A stretch of 64,000 bases of DNA from Qipengyuania intermedia (GCF_019711615.1 NZ_JAIGNS010000001.1:62001-126000), one strand, 5' to 3'; shown: positions 51,471 through 61,769, counted from the first letter of the stretch. Numbers and translations are program-made. Notes: generated by a model from the letters alone, not told the origin.

Positions 51471-52794
51471 TGAAGACAAGCGCCGCGCGCGCTCCGTTCC
51501 CTCATCCCGCATAGGAAGGCTGGCAGGCTTTGGCGGTCTTGCCGGGGGAATGGTTGCCGGGGCGCTCGGCGAAGGGGCACGGCGTCTTGCTGCGGGTGAG
51601 CGGCCCAGTATGGACCAGATGCTGCTGACGCCGGGCAACGCCAAACGTCTTGCCGACAGGCTCGCCCATATGCGCGGTGCGGCGATGAAGCTGGGCCAGA
51701 TGATCTCCATGGATGCGGGAGATGTCCTGCCGCCCGAGCTTGCCGCCATCCTCGCCCGCCTGCGCGAACAGGCCGATTTCATGCCGCCGCGCCAGCTCGA
51801 CAAGGTTCTTGCGAAGCAATGGGGCAAGGACTGGCGCAAGCAGTTCCGGCGGTTCGAGCCGAGACCGATTGCCGCGGCATCGATCGGTCAGGTGCACCGC
51901 GCCCTCACCCGCGACGGGCGGACAATGGCCATCAAGGTCCAATATCCCGGCGTCGCGCAGAGCATAGAATCAGACGTCGACAACGTGGCCGGACTGCTGC
52001 GGATGACGGGACTTTTACCTGAGGAACTCGACATTGCGCCGATGCTAGCTGCGGCGAAGGCCCAACTGCGCGAGGAAGCGGATTACGAGCGCGAAGGCCG
52101 CATGATGCAATGCTATGCCGAATTGCTGGAAGGCGACGATCGCTTTGCGCTTCCCACGCTCGACCCCGCGCTCACACGCTCGCAAATCCTCGCGATGAGT
52201 TTCGAGGAAGGACGCCCGATCGAGGCGCTGGCCGACGAGCCGCAGGATGTGCGCGATGCGGCCTTCGCCAATTTGATCGAACTGGTCGGGCGGGAATTGT
52301 TCGATTTCGGGTTCATGCAGACCGATCCGAATTTCGCCAATTACCGCTATCGTGCCGACACCGGGCAGATCGTGCTGCTCGATTTCGGCGCGGCGCGAAA
52401 GGTCGACCCTGCAATATCGGCGGATTACCGGCGCTTGCTTGAAGCGGGCATTGCCGAAGATCGCCCGCGCGTGCGCGACGAGGCGGTCGCTGCCGGCTTC
52501 ATTGCCCCGCAAGCGATCGAACGCCATCCCGAGCGCATCGACCGCGCGATCGATATCGTGGTCACGGAAATGTCGCGCGAGGGGCAACTCGACTTCGGCG
52601 ACCGCGCCTTCGTCCCGCAAATCCGCGAGGAAGTGATGCCGATTGCGAAGGACAAGGCCAGCTGGCACCTCCCTCCGCCCGAGACTCTCTTCGTCCAGCG
52701 CAAGGTCAGCGGCACCGCCCTGCTCGGCGCGAGGCTGGGCGCGCGCGTGGATGTTCGCGGCACGGTCGAGCGTATCCTGGCGGAAACCGCGTGA
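51463..52794 (+). CDS. ABC1/UbiB-family atypical kinase
   Basis: A 443-residue member of the ABC1 (COQ8/UbiB) family. The diagnostic KxGQ motif is in AAMKLGQMISMD; other motifs are IAAASIGQVHRALT, MAIKVQYPGV, and the metal-binding end QIVLLDFGAARKVDP. Family members act as ATPases or kinases supporting ubiquinone synthesis. A glycine-rich hydrophobic segment near residues 20-35 (LAGFGGLAGGMVAGALG) could contact the membrane. Start ATG 51463, overlapping the phosphatase gene; the 3' end overlaps the next gene by 4 nt. Confidence 0.9.
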   Translation: MADEDKRRARSVPSSRIGRLAGFGGLAGGMVAGALGEGARRLAAGERPSMDQMLLTPGNAKRLADRLAHMRGAAMKLGQMISMDAGDVLPPELAAILARLREQADFMPPRQLDKVLAKQWGKDWRKQFRRFEPRPIAAASIGQVHRALTRDGRTMAIKVQYPGVAQSIESDVDNVAGLLRMTGLLPEELDIAPMLAAAKAQLREEADYEREGRMMQCYAELLEGDDRFALPTLDPALTRSQILAMSFEEGRPIEALADEPQDVRDAAFANLIELVGRELFDFGFMQTDPNFANYRYRADTGQIVLLDFGAARKVDPAISADYRRLLEAGIAEDRPRVRDEAVAAGFIAPQAIERHPERIDRAIDIVVTEMSREGQLDFGDRAFVPQIREEVMPIAKDKASWHLPPPETLFVQRKVSGTALLGARLGARVDVRGTVERILAETA

Positions 52795-53597
52795 CGCAGG
52801 AACTGCGCGCGGCCATCGAAGCGATTTGCGGCGCGGCGGTCGAGAGTATCGAGCGCTTTCCCGGCGGCGACATATCCGGAGCCTCTGCGGTAGAACTGGC
52901 AGATGGCCGCAAATTCGTGGCGAAAACCGGCCCCGTCGTCTCGGTAGAAGCGGGAATGCTGCGCGCAATGGAGGCAGCTTCCACCCCATCGCCAAGGGTA
53001 ATCGGCTGCCGCGATAATGTAATGGTTATACAGCATCTTGTAGCGCGAGGCGGGCTAGGTGATGCATGGGATAGCCTTGCCGAAGCGGTCCTCGGATTAC
53101 GCGAGCTGACTGGCGAGACTTACGGTTGGCACAAGGATTATGCCCTGCGTCACGTCCGGGTCGAAAACGCGCCGACAGACAGCTGGTCGCGCTTCTGGGC
53201 TGAGCGACGTCTGGCATGCCATGTTCCGCATCTCGAGATATCGCTCGGCAGGCGGATCGAGAAGCTTGGCGGTGAACTGGACGAGATCATTCCAGCAAAT
53301 CCCGACGTCTCCTTCGTGCATGGCGACTTGTGGGGCGGAAATGTCTTGGCATCGGGCAACCGGATAACCGGGCTGATCGACCCTTGCGCGTGCTGGGGTG
53401 ACCGCGAGGTCGATGCGGCGAGCCTGACCGTTTTCGATCATCCGCCCGAGAGTTTCTTCGCCGCGCTCGACCTCGAAGCGGGGTGGCGCGAACGGCAGCC
53501 GGTCTACCGGCTGTGGATGTGGCTGCTTCACGTGAGGCTGTTCGGCGACAGCTACCGGCCCGCCGTCGAGCGCGAACTCGATACGCTCGGCTTCTAG
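52791..53597 (+). CDS. fructosamine kinase family protein
   Basis: A 268-residue member of the fructosamine-3-kinase family. The catalytic segment is VSFVHGDLWGGNVLA and the metal-binding one is TGLIDPCACWGDREVD. Family members phosphorylate sugars attached to protein lysines, which then detach. It overlaps the ABC1 gene by 4 nt; the start is GTG 52791. It converges on recG with a 4-nt overlap of stop codons. Confidence 0.9.
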   Translation: MTQELRAAIEAICGAAVESIERFPGGDISGASAVELADGRKFVAKTGPVVSVEAGMLRAMEAASTPSPRVIGCRDNVMVIQHLVARGGLGDAWDSLAEAVLGLRELTGETYGWHKDYALRHVRVENAPTDSWSRFWAERRLACHVPHLEISLGRRIEKLGGELDEIIPANPDVSFVHGDLWGGNVLASGNRITGLIDPCACWGDREVDAASLTVFDHPPESFFAALDLEAGWRERQPVYRLWMWLLHVRLFGDSYRPAVERELDTLGF

Positions 53598-55657
53598 CCT
53601 CCGCGCAGGGTTTTCACGCCAAAGTCGCGTTCGAAGAGATAGAGCAGGATCCGCGCCGCCTCCCCGCGCTTGCCTTCCAGCCCGCCGTCGCGTTCCATCA
53701 AGAGGCGCGCATCGTCATGGGCCTTGGGCAGCAGTTCGGTAATCTGTTCGAAACTGGCGATGGTGAACGGCGTGTCGCCCGATTGCCGCGTGCCGAGCAA
53801 TTCGCCCCCGCCGCGCAGCCGCAGGTCTTCTTCGGCGAGCAGGAAGCCGTCCTGCGTCTCCCGCATCAGGGCCAACCGTTTCTGCGCGGTTTCGGACAGG
53901 TTTTCGCCGTGGAGCAGGACACAGAAGCTCTTTTCGCTCCCGCGCCCGACGCGCCCACGAAGCTGGTGCAACTGCGCCAGACCGAAGCGTTCGGCCTGCT
54001 CGATCACCATCAGCGTCGCGTTGGGCACGTCGACCCCGACCTCGATGACGGTGGTCGCCACTAGGAGGCGCGCATGGCCGCGGGCGAAGCGCTCCATCGC
54101 GGCGTCCTTCATTTCCGGTGCCAGCTGGCCGTGGACCATCACCACGTCGTCACCGAACCGCTCTTTCAGCGAAGCGTAGCGCGCCTCGGCCGCGGCGATT
54201 TCCTCCGGACCTTCCATTTCGCGCACCATCGGGCAGACCCAGAAGGCCTGCCTTCCCTGTTCGAACTGCGCGGCGAGCCGCTCCGCCAGCGCGGGGATCC
54301 TGTCCTGTCCCATCACCACCGTGTCGATCGACTGGCGACCGGGCGGAAGCTCGTCCAGCTTGCTCACATCGAGTTCGCCATACTGGGCGAGCGTCAGGGT
54401 GCGCGGGATCGGCGTGGCCGTCATGGCGAGTACATGCGGTGCGCGCTTGCCCTTGCTCGCGAGCATCAGCCGCTGCCCGACCCCGAAGCGGTGCTGCTCG
54501 TCGATCACGACCATAGCCAGATTGCGATAGGCCACCTTGTCCTGGAAAATTGCGTGGGTGCCGACGACGATGTCGATGCTGCCGTCCAGCAGCCCCATCA
54601 GCGTCGCCTCGCGCGCCTTGCCCTTGTCGCGCCCGGTGAGCAGCGCGACCTGCGCCCCGGTCGGCTCGGCCATGCGGCGCAGGCTCTCGTGATGCTGGCG
54701 GGCGAGGATTTCCGTCGGTGCCAGCAAGGCGGCCTGCGCCCCTGCCTCCACCGCGATCAGCATCGCTTCCAGCGCGACGACGGTCTTGCCCGCACCGACA
54801 TCGCCCTGGAGCAGGCGCAGCATGGGCGCTTCCTGCGCCATATCGCCTTCGATTTCGGCAATGGACCGCTTTTGCGCGCCCGTCAGCGGGAACGGCAGGT
54901 CCAGTTTCCCGCGATAGCTGCCATCGCCTTGGAGCGGCTGTCCCTTGCGCTTGCGGTTGTCCGCGCGGACCAGCATCAGCGCCAGCGCATTGGCCAGCAG
55001 TTCGTCGTAAGCCAGCCGGTCGCGCGCTGCGTTGTGCTCGCCCTTGTGCGCAAGGCGCATGGCCTCCTGCCAGGCGGGCCAGTCGTGCTCGTCGACCTGC
55101 GTCGGCTCGATCCATTCCGGCAGAGCGGGACAACGGTCCAGCGCCTGCCCGACAAGTCCTGCGACTTTCGGCTGCGTCAGGCCTTCCGACAGGCGATAGA
55201 CCGGCTCGCACAACCGCTGGAGGGTATCGCCGCCTTCTTCCACCACGTGGTCGGGATGGACCATCTGGAGCATGTCGCCATAGCGCTCCAGCTTGCCCGC
55301 CACCCAGCGCGTTTCGCCCACCGGCAGCTGTTTTTTCGCCGTATAGGACGCGCGGCCGAAATAGGTGATCGACAGCACATTGCCGATGCTGTCCTGCGCC
55401 AAGACGCGATAGGGCGCGCGCGGCGACCTGCCGCTGCGGTGTTCGGTCACCGTCAGGCGGATGACGATATTCTCGCCCTCGCCCGACTCGTCCAGCGTTT
55501 CGACCGCGCGCCGGGTGACGAAGCGATCGGGCAGGTGATAGGCGACGTCCCTGATCCGCGTGAGGCCCAGCTTCTCCAGCGGCTTCTTCAGCTTCGGACC
55601 CACGCCGTCCAGCGTGTCGGTTTCGGCGAACAGGGGATTGAGCACGTCGGGCCGCAT
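53594..55657 (-). CDS. recG: ATP-dependent DNA helicase RecG
   Basis: A 687-residue RecG, which reverses stalled replication forks and branch-migrates Holliday junctions. An N-terminal wedge domain (TLDGVGPKLKKPLEKLGLTRIRDVAYHLPDRFVTR) precedes Walker A LQGDVGAGKTVVALEAML, DEQH box VIDEQHRFGVGQR, TATPIPRTL and the C-terminal VGVDVPNATLMVIEQAERFGLAQLHQLRGRVGRG. I placed the start at ATG 55657 (MRPDVLNPLF), which gives the normal length; the longer open frame overlaps sdhE. It is divergent from sdhE by 57 bp. Confidence 0.97.
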   Translation of the reverse strand: MRPDVLNPLFAETDTLDGVGPKLKKPLEKLGLTRIRDVAYHLPDRFVTRRAVETLDESGEGENIVIRLTVTEHRSGRSPRAPYRVLAQDSIGNVLSITYFGRASYTAKKQLPVGETRWVAGKLERYGDMLQMVHPDHVVEEGGDTLQRLCEPVYRLSEGLTQPKVAGLVGQALDRCPALPEWIEPTQVDEHDWPAWQEAMRLAHKGEHNAARDRLAYDELLANALALMLVRADNRKRKGQPLQGDGSYRGKLDLPFPLTGAQKRSIAEIEGDMAQEAPMLRLLQGDVGAGKTVVALEAMLIAVEAGAQAALLAPTEILARQHHESLRRMAEPTGAQVALLTGRDKGKAREATLMGLLDGSIDIVVGTHAIFQDKVAYRNLAMVVIDEQHRFGVGQRLMLASKGKRAPHVLAMTATPIPRTLTLAQYGELDVSKLDELPPGRQSIDTVVMGQDRIPALAERLAAQFEQGRQAFWVCPMVREMEGPEEIAAAEARYASLKERFGDDVVMVHGQLAPEMKDAAMERFARGHARLLVATTVIEVGVDVPNATLMVIEQAERFGLAQLHQLRGRVGRGSEKSFCVLLHGENLSETAQKRLALMRETQDGFLLAEEDLRLRGGGELLGTRQSGDTPFTIASFEQITELLPKAHDDARLLMERDGGLEGKRGEAARILLYLFERDFGVKTLRGG

Positions 55658-55714
55658 AGTGATTTGCGCTATAGCCGCTTGCGCGCATTTGGCGAGTGCC
55701 CTACCCGCGCAGCC

Positions 55715-55993
55715 ATGGCAGAATTGCTCACCTTCGAAGGCAGGAAACAGCGCGCCCGGTTTCGCGCCTGGCACCGCGGCACCCGCGAAGCCGATTACAT
55801 GATCGGCGGCTTTTTCGACCGCTATCATGCGGATTGGGGCGCGGAAGAACTGGCCTGGTTCGAAGCCCTGCTGGAAGAAGACGATGTCGACGTGATGGCA
55901 TGGGCGCTCAAGACCCAGCCCACGCCGCCGCGTTTCGAAGGCGCGCTGATGGCCAAGATGCAAGAGCTCGATTACGTCGATATTCCGCGCTGA
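55715..55993 (+). CDS. sdhE: succinate dehydrogenase assembly factor SdhE (FAD assembly factor)
   Basis: A 92-residue SdhE/SDHAF2-type protein, which helps attach FAD to the flavoprotein subunit of succinate dehydrogenase. The conserved RGTREADYMIGGFF segment holds the RGxxE motif, and ELAWFEALLEEDDVDVMAW and LDYVDIPR follow, all standard. Start ATG 55715. It precedes mfd by 55 bp on the same strand. Confidence 0.9.
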   Translation: MAELLTFEGRKQRARFRAWHRGTREADYMIGGFFDRYHADWGAEELAWFEALLEEDDVDVMAWALKTQPTPPRFEGALMAKMQELDYVDIPR

Positions 55994-56048
55994 GCGCGCA
56001 ATAGTGCGTTGACGGGAACACGCGGCGCGTTATCGCGCTGTCCCTTCA

Positions 56049-59000
56049 ATGCCCGACCTTTCCCGCATCCTCAAAGCAAAGCAGCCGCTGACGCTGGCAC
56101 AGGTCGCGCGCGGCGCGCAGCCGCTGGTCATGGCCGACCTTGCCCGCGCAAGCACCGGACGCGCGGTATTCATTGCCCCCGATGATGCGGCAATGAGAGC
56201 GGTCACGGATGCGGCGCATTTCTTCGCGCCGGAACTGGAAGTCATCGAATTCCCCGCGTGGGATTCGCTCCCCTACGACCGTGCCAGCCCGGCCCTGTCG
56301 GTCAGCGCCAAGCGTCTCGCCGCTCTGCATCGCCTGCAGACGGGCAAAGCGAAGGCACAGCTGGTCGTCACCACGGCCAATGCCGTACTCCAGCGCGTCC
56401 TCACGCCATTCCGCATTCGCGAGAGCGTGCGTGAATTCAAACCCGGCACCGAGATCGGCCGCGAAAGCCTTGCCGCGCTCCTGCAACGCCAGGGCTACAG
56501 CCGCACCGACACGGTGATCGACAAGGGCGAATACGCGATCCGTGGTTCCATCGTGGACGTGTTCCCCTCCGGCATGGACGAGGCGCTGCGCCTCGATTTC
56601 TTCGGCGACGAGCTGGAATCGCTGCGCAGCTTCGATCCCAATACGCAGATGAGCACCGGACGGCTCGACAGCCACCTGCTGCTGCCTGCCAGCGAAGCCT
56701 TGCTCGACGAAGACAGTATAAAGCGTTTCCGCAGCCGCTACCGCGAGATGTTCGGCGCCAATGCGACGCAGGACCCGCTCTACGAAGCGGTCAGCGAGGG
56801 GCGGAGGCTCGCTGGTATGGAGCATTGGCTCCCGCTGTTCGAAGAGCGCCTAACGACGCTGTTCGATCACCTCGGCGAAGACGCTATCGTCGTGATTGAC
56901 CAGGCATCGCTCGCCGCTGCTGAAGAGCGCATCGGCGATGTGTCCGATTATTACGAGCAGCGCACGGCGACCACGGGTCAGGCCAAGGGCAATTACCGGC
57001 CGCTAAAGCCCGAAGCGCTTTACCTGACGCACGAAGAATTCAAGACGACCCTGGCCGATGCCCCGGCCCATCGCGCGACCCCTTTCGACGAGCCCGAGAG
57101 CGAGACCGTCGTCGGCTTCGGCTTCCGTTCGGGACGCGATTTCGCACCCGAGCGGGCACGCGGCGACAATGTCTATCCGGCGCTTGCCGATCACCTCAAA
57201 TCGCTCGGCAAGGCGGGCAAGCGTCCCCTCCTCGCCGCCTATTCGACCGGCAGCCGATCGCGCATCGCCTCGATCTTGGAGGAAGCGGGCCAGCCCGTCG
57301 CGCTGGCGGACAGCTGGCAGGAAGCGCTCGGCCTGTCGGCCAAGGGCAAGCCTGCCGCCATGGTCCTCCCCTTGGAGGCCAGCTTCGCCAATGACGAGAT
57401 GGAACTGCTTACCGAGCAGGACATCCTCGGCGACCGCCTCGTGCGCCGCAAGAAGAAGCGCAAGGATGCCGATGCCTTCCTGGCGGAGTTGCAGGCGCTC
57501 TCCGTCGGCGACCTAATCGTCCATACCGAGCACGGGATCGGCAAGTATCTCGGCCTCGAACCGATCGCGGTGGGCAAGTCGAAGCACGACTGCGTCCAGC
57601 TCGAATATCGCGGCGGCGACAAGCTGTTTATCCCGGTCGAGAATATTGACGTTCTGAGCCGCTATGGCTCTTCCGAAGAGGCGGTCCAGCTGGACCGGCT
57701 CGGCGGCGAGGCGTGGCAGAAGCGCCGTGCCCGCCTGAAGGAGCGTATTCGCGAGATCGCGGGCGAGCTCATGCAGGTGGCAGCCCAGCGTGCATTGAAG
57801 AAAGCGCCGGTCCTCGAAGTGGAGGAAGGCCCTTACAACCAGTTCCTCGACCGCTTCCAGTACGAGGAAACCGACGATCAGGACCGCGCCATCGCCGATG
57901 TCCTGTCGGACCTCGAAAGCGGCAGGCCGATGGACCGCCTCGTCTGCGGCGATGTCGGTTTCGGCAAGACCGAGGTCGCGCTGCGCGCCGCCTTCGTTGC
58001 GGCCATGAACGGACAACAGGTCGCCGTGGTCGCCCCGACCACCCTACTCGCCCGCCAGCATTTCGAGAATTTCAGCCAGCGCTTCAACGGATTCCCGCTT
58101 AAGGTCGGCAGGCTCTCTCGCCTCGTGTCCGCCAAGGAGATGAAGGAAACGCGCGAGGGGCTGGCGAGCGGCGATATCGACATCGTCGTCGGCACCCATG
58201 CGATCCTGTCCAAGAACACCAAATTCAAGGAACTCGGCCTCGTCATCGTCGACGAAGAACAGCGTTTCGGCGTGACGCACAAGGAAAAGCTCAAGCAGCT
58301 GCGCGCCGACGTGCACATGCTGACGCTGACCGCCACGCCGATCCCGCGCACCTTGCAGATGGCGATGACGGGCCTGCGCGAACTGTCGACCATCCAGACC
58401 CCGCCCGTCGACCGGCTGGCGGTGCGTACTTACGTGATGGAATGGGACGACATGGTGATGCGCGAAGCCCTGCTGCGCGAACACCATCGCGGAGGGCAGA
58501 GCTTCATCGTCGTGCCCCGAATCTCCGACATGGAAGCCATTTCGGACTGGCTGCACGAGAACGTGCCCGAAGTGAAATTCGTGTCCGCACACGGCCAGAT
58601 GAGCGCAGGCGAAATCGAAGAGCGCATGAGCGCTTTCTACGAGGGCAAGTACGACGTCCTGCTGGCGACGACCATCGTCGAAAGCGGCCTCGACCTGCCG
58701 AGCGCAAACACCATCATCATCCACCGCGCGGATATCTTCGGCCTCGCCCAGCTTTACCAGCTGCGCGGACGTGTGGGCCGGTCGAAACTGCGCGCCTACG
58801 CTTATCTCACTTACGAGAAGGACACCCAGCTTTCCGAGGTCGCGGAGAAGCGCCTCAAGGTGCTCGGCGATCTCGACAGCCTCGGTGCGGGCTTCCAGCT
58901 CGCCAGCCACGACCTCGACATTCGCGGGGCGGGTAACCTCCTCGGTGACGAGCAGTCCGGCCACATCCGCGAGGTCGGTTTCGAACTCTACCAGTCGATG

Positions 59001-59534
59001 CTGGAAGACGCGATCCTGGCGGCCAAGGCTGGCGAGATGGGTCTCGAGGCCAAGCCGGAAACCGTGAGCCCGCAGATTACGGTCGATGCCCCGATCATGA
59101 TCCCGGAAGACTACGTCCCCGACCTGGCGGTCCGCATGGCTCTCTACCGCCGCCTGAACGATGCCGAGAACGCCGCCGAGATCGAGGCCCTCGCCGCAGA
59201 GATGATCGACCGTTTCGGGCCGCTGCCCTCGGCCACGGAAAACCTCGTCAGGCTGATCAGGATCAAGCTGCAGGCGATCGAGGCGAATATCGCCAAGATC
59301 GACGTCGGCGCTGCGGGCACATTGGTCACTTTCCACCAGGACAATTTCCCCGACGGACCGGGCCTCATCGCCTATGTCGACCGGCTACAGGGCACCGCGA
59401 AGTTACGCCCCGATATGAAGCTGGTCATCAGCAGGGCGTGGAATTCGCCGGAAAGCAGGCTCAACGGCCTGTTCCAGCTGACGAAAGGTCTGTCCGGGAT
59501 TGCGCGCAAGGCACGCAAGCGCGAGAAGGCCTAG
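56049..59534 (+). CDS. mfd: transcription-repair coupling factor Mfd
   Basis: A 1161-residue Mfd, which removes stalled RNA polymerase and recruits UvrA. It has the UvrB-like N-terminus (VIEFPAWDSLPYDRASPALSVSAKRLAALHRL), the RNA-polymerase-binding region (LQALSVGDLIVHTEHGIGKYLGLEPI), Walker A GDVGFGKTEVALRAAF, DEEQ box VIVDEEQRFGVTHKEKL, TATPIPRTLQMAMTGLREL, and the TRG motif with IIHRADIFGLAQLYQLRGRVGRS. Its length is normal. It converges with an EAL protein gene with a 4-nt overlap. Confidence 0.98.
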   Translation: MPDLSRILKAKQPLTLAQVARGAQPLVMADLARASTGRAVFIAPDDAAMRAVTDAAHFFAPELEVIEFPAWDSLPYDRASPALSVSAKRLAALHRLQTGKAKAQLVVTTANAVLQRVLTPFRIRESVREFKPGTEIGRESLAALLQRQGYSRTDTVIDKGEYAIRGSIVDVFPSGMDEALRLDFFGDELESLRSFDPNTQMSTGRLDSHLLLPASEALLDEDSIKRFRSRYREMFGANATQDPLYEAVSEGRRLAGMEHWLPLFEERLTTLFDHLGEDAIVVIDQASLAAAEERIGDVSDYYEQRTATTGQAKGNYRPLKPEALYLTHEEFKTTLADAPAHRATPFDEPESETVVGFGFRSGRDFAPERARGDNVYPALADHLKSLGKAGKRPLLAAYSTGSRSRIASILEEAGQPVALADSWQEALGLSAKGKPAAMVLPLEASFANDEMELLTEQDILGDRLVRRKKKRKDADAFLAELQALSVGDLIVHTEHGIGKYLGLEPIAVGKSKHDCVQLEYRGGDKLFIPVENIDVLSRYGSSEEAVQLDRLGGEAWQKRRARLKERIREIAGELMQVAAQRALKKAPVLEVEEGPYNQFLDRFQYEETDDQDRAIADVLSDLESGRPMDRLVCGDVGFGKTEVALRAAFVAAMNGQQVAVVAPTTLLARQHFENFSQRFNGFPLKVGRLSRLVSAKEMKETREGLASGDIDIVVGTHAILSKNTKFKELGLVIVDEEQRFGVTHKEKLKQLRADVHMLTLTATPIPRTLQMAMTGLRELSTIQTPPVDRLAVRTYVMEWDDMVMREALLREHHRGGQSFIVVPRISDMEAISDWLHENVPEVKFVSAHGQMSAGEIEERMSAFYEGKYDVLLATTIVESGLDLPSANTIIIHRADIFGLAQLYQLRGRVGRSKLRAYAYLTYEKDTQLSEVAEKRLKVLGDLDSLGAGFQLASHDLDIRGAGNLLGDEQSGHIREVGFELYQSMLEDAILAAKAGEMGLEAKPETVSPQITVDAPIMIPEDYVPDLAVRMALYRRLNDAENAAEIEALAAEMIDRFGPLPSATENLVRLIRIKLQAIEANIAKIDVGAAGTLVTFHQDNFPDGPGLIAYVDRLQGTAKLRPDMKLVISRAWNSPESRLNGLFQLTKGLSGIARKARKREKA

Positions 59535-60850
59535 CTGCGGGCGAGAAGATCGAATTCCGCTGCCGTCATCGGCTGCGCGCGCAGGAAACCCTGATAATAC
59601 TCGCAACCTTCGCGCGCGCAGAAGTCCCTCTGCGCCTCGGTTTCGATGCCTTCGACCAGCACGCTGAGATCCAGCGCGCGGGCCATGCCCATGATCGCGC
59701 GGAAGACAGCCTGGTCGCGCTCGTCATCGATCACACCATCGACCATCGAGCGGTCGAGCTTGATGCAGTCCAGCGAGAGCACTTTCAAGTAGCGGAAATT
59801 GCAGAAACCGGCGCCGAAATCGTCGAGCGCAATCCGGCAATCGAGCAGTTTCAGCTGGTCGAGCACACTCTTCACCCGGTCGAGGTCCCCAAGCAGGACC
59901 TGCTCGACAATCTCCAGCGTAACCCGCTCCATCGGGAAGCCGACCGTGTCCGACAGGCGCGCGAAGTCGAGTGCGAAATTCTCTACCGCTAGGTCCGCCG
60001 GCGTGATGTTGAGCGACAGGCGCAGGCCTTCTGGCCAACTGCGCGCACCCTGCAGCGCACGCTCTGCGATATGCCGGGATAGCTGCGCCGTGTGGTCGGC
60101 CCGGTCCGCGATCTGGAAAAGGGCGCCTGCCCCGACCTTGCCGATGACCGGATGGTGCCAGCGCGCCAGAGCCTCCGCGCCGATCATCCGGTCATCCGAG
60201 AGGGAAAATTGCGGCTGGAAGAGAATCTCGATCTCGTCGCGGTCGATCGCGGCCAGCAGGTCGGCCTCGAGCTCGTGGCTGGAGCGCTTGCCCTGCGCCA
60301 CGATCCCGCTCGACCAGGCGATACGAGACCCCGCAGACTGGCGGTTGCGTTCGGCCAGTTCCGACAACCTGTCGAGGATCGTGTCGGCATCGTCATGCTC
60401 GCTCGCCCGCATGAGCGCGATCCGGGGCCAGAGGCGCAGGTTCGATCCGCCTTCCGGGTTCACGATGGGTCCTGCAATCGCGTCGGCCAACGCCTCGGCC
60501 AGCCATTGCCAGCGTTCGCGGCTGCATTCCTCGCGGGCGAGCAGCATGAAATTGCCGCCGTTGAGCCGCGCGGCGAGCCAGACGCCGCTTTCCAGTTCGT
60601 CCGAAGCGAAATGGCGGATACGCTGGGCGACTTCGACCAGGGCCACGTCGCCCGCGCTTTCGCCGAAAGCCACGTTCACGGTGTCGATCCGGCCGATAGT
60701 GATCAGCATCGCATGGATCGGGCAGGTCCCGCCCGGTTCCGGCCATTCCGACTGCCAGCGCGCGACCGTCCGGCGCAGCTGCGCCGGGTCCGCAAGGCCC
60801 GTCAGGATGTCCTTCGTTTCGTCCATAATCGTTTCATCTGCGCGACCCAT
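59531..60850 (-). CDS. EAL-domain protein with degenerate GGDEF domain
   Basis: A 439-residue cyclic-di-GMP signalling protein without membrane segments. The N-terminal half has a diguanylate-cyclase-like fold but its signature site reads NGGNF, not GGDEF, so synthesis is unlikely. The C-terminal EAL domain has GAEALARWHHP, LSLNIT, LEIVEQV, ALDDFGAGFCNFRYLK, IKLDRSMV, VEGIETE and YYQGFLRAQP, so the metal- and substrate-binding residues are present and phosphodiesterase activity is likely. The start may be ATG 60850 or 60826. Confidence 0.88.
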   Translation of the reverse strand: MGRADETIMDETKDILTGLADPAQLRRTVARWQSEWPEPGGTCPIHAMLITIGRIDTVNVAFGESAGDVALVEVAQRIRHFASDELESGVWLAARLNGGNFMLLAREECSRERWQWLAEALADAIAGPIVNPEGGSNLRLWPRIALMRASEHDDADTILDRLSELAERNRQSAGSRIAWSSGIVAQGKRSSHELEADLLAAIDRDEIEILFQPQFSLSDDRMIGAEALARWHHPVIGKVGAGALFQIADRADHTAQLSRHIAERALQGARSWPEGLRLSLNITPADLAVENFALDFARLSDTVGFPMERVTLEIVEQVLLGDLDRVKSVLDQLKLLDCRIALDDFGAGFCNFRYLKVLSLDCIKLDRSMVDGVIDDERDQAVFRAIMGMARALDLSVLVEGIETEAQRDFCAREGCEYYQGFLRAQPMTAAEFDLLARS

Positions 60851-60976
60851 GGGAACTGCTTATCCACTCGCGCGGCAAATATTGCTAGAATTTCCGCATT
60901 TGTTGCCAAATGGGACGCTCGCCCATAGGGGTTCGCTTCAAGGGCCGTCCGAGGATGGTCGAAAACGGGACAGGCA

Positions 60977-61759
60977 ATGGCCGACTTTAACCGACTGGCA
61001 CTCTTGGTTTCGGATTCGGACCGCGCGCAGGAAGCTGCGGCGGAAATCTATCGCCCGCTTGCCGACTGGGTTCCTATCGAAGAGGCGGATGCGGTTGTTG
61101 TCCTGGGCGGTGACGGCTTCATGCTCCAGAGCCTGCATTCCATGCACGATTCCGGGCGGATCATTCCCGCGTATGGCGTAAACCTGGGCACCGTCGGCTT
61201 CCTAATGAACCGCAACCGCCAGCCGGACAAGCTGCTGAGCCGCCTGGCGCGCGCCAAGGAACTGAACATCAGCCCGCTGGCGATGGAAGCGGAGACGCAG
61301 GATGGGCGCACGGAGCGGTTCTGCGCCATCAACGAAGTGTCCTTGCTGCGTGAAACCCGCCAGACCGCGAAGATCGAAGTGCTGGTGGACGACAAGGTCC
61401 GGATCAAGGAACTGGTGTGCGACGGCGTGCTGCTGTCGACCCCCGCCGGCTCCACTGCCTATAACCTCTCTGCCGACGGGCCGATCCTGCCGCTCGATTC
61501 CCAGTTGCTCGCCCTCACTCCGATTTCCGCGTTCCGCCCGCGCCGCTGGAAGGGCGCGATCCTCCCGGATCGCAGCTGCATCACCTTCCGCGTGCTTGAA
61601 TCGGAGAAGCGCCCGGTCGCGGCCGTGGCCGACCAGCGCGAGCTGCGCGACGTCGCCGAAGTCCGACTGGAGATCGCGCGCGACAAGACCCTGACGCTGC
61701 TGTTCGATCCCGGCCACACCCTCGACGAACGGATTGTGGCGGAGCAATTCCAGGTCTGA
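60977..61759 (+). CDS. nadK: NAD kinase
   Basis: A 260-residue NAD kinase making NADP from NAD. The glycine-rich motif VVVLGGDGFML with its catalytic Asp, then GVNLGTVGFLMN, and STPAGSTAYNLSADGPILP are diagnostic. Length is slightly shorter than the E. coli enzyme but normal for alphaproteobacteria. Start ATG 60977. A weak terminator-like CGGG/CCCG stem with TTTTTT follows the stop. Confidence 0.96.
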   Translation: MADFNRLALLVSDSDRAQEAAAEIYRPLADWVPIEEADAVVVLGGDGFMLQSLHSMHDSGRIIPAYGVNLGTVGFLMNRNRQPDKLLSRLARAKELNISPLAMEAETQDGRTERFCAINEVSLLRETRQTAKIEVLVDDKVRIKELVCDGVLLSTPAGSTAYNLSADGPILPLDSQLLALTPISAFRPRRWKGAILPDRSCITFRVLESEKRPVAAVADQRELRDVAEVRLEIARDKTLTLLFDPGHTLDERIVAEQFQV

Positions 61760-61769
61760 GAAGCGGCGC

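Noticed and set aside
54074..55714. Long plus-strand frame in front of sdhE
   Set aside because: It is the antisense of recG; only the last 92 codons match SdhE.
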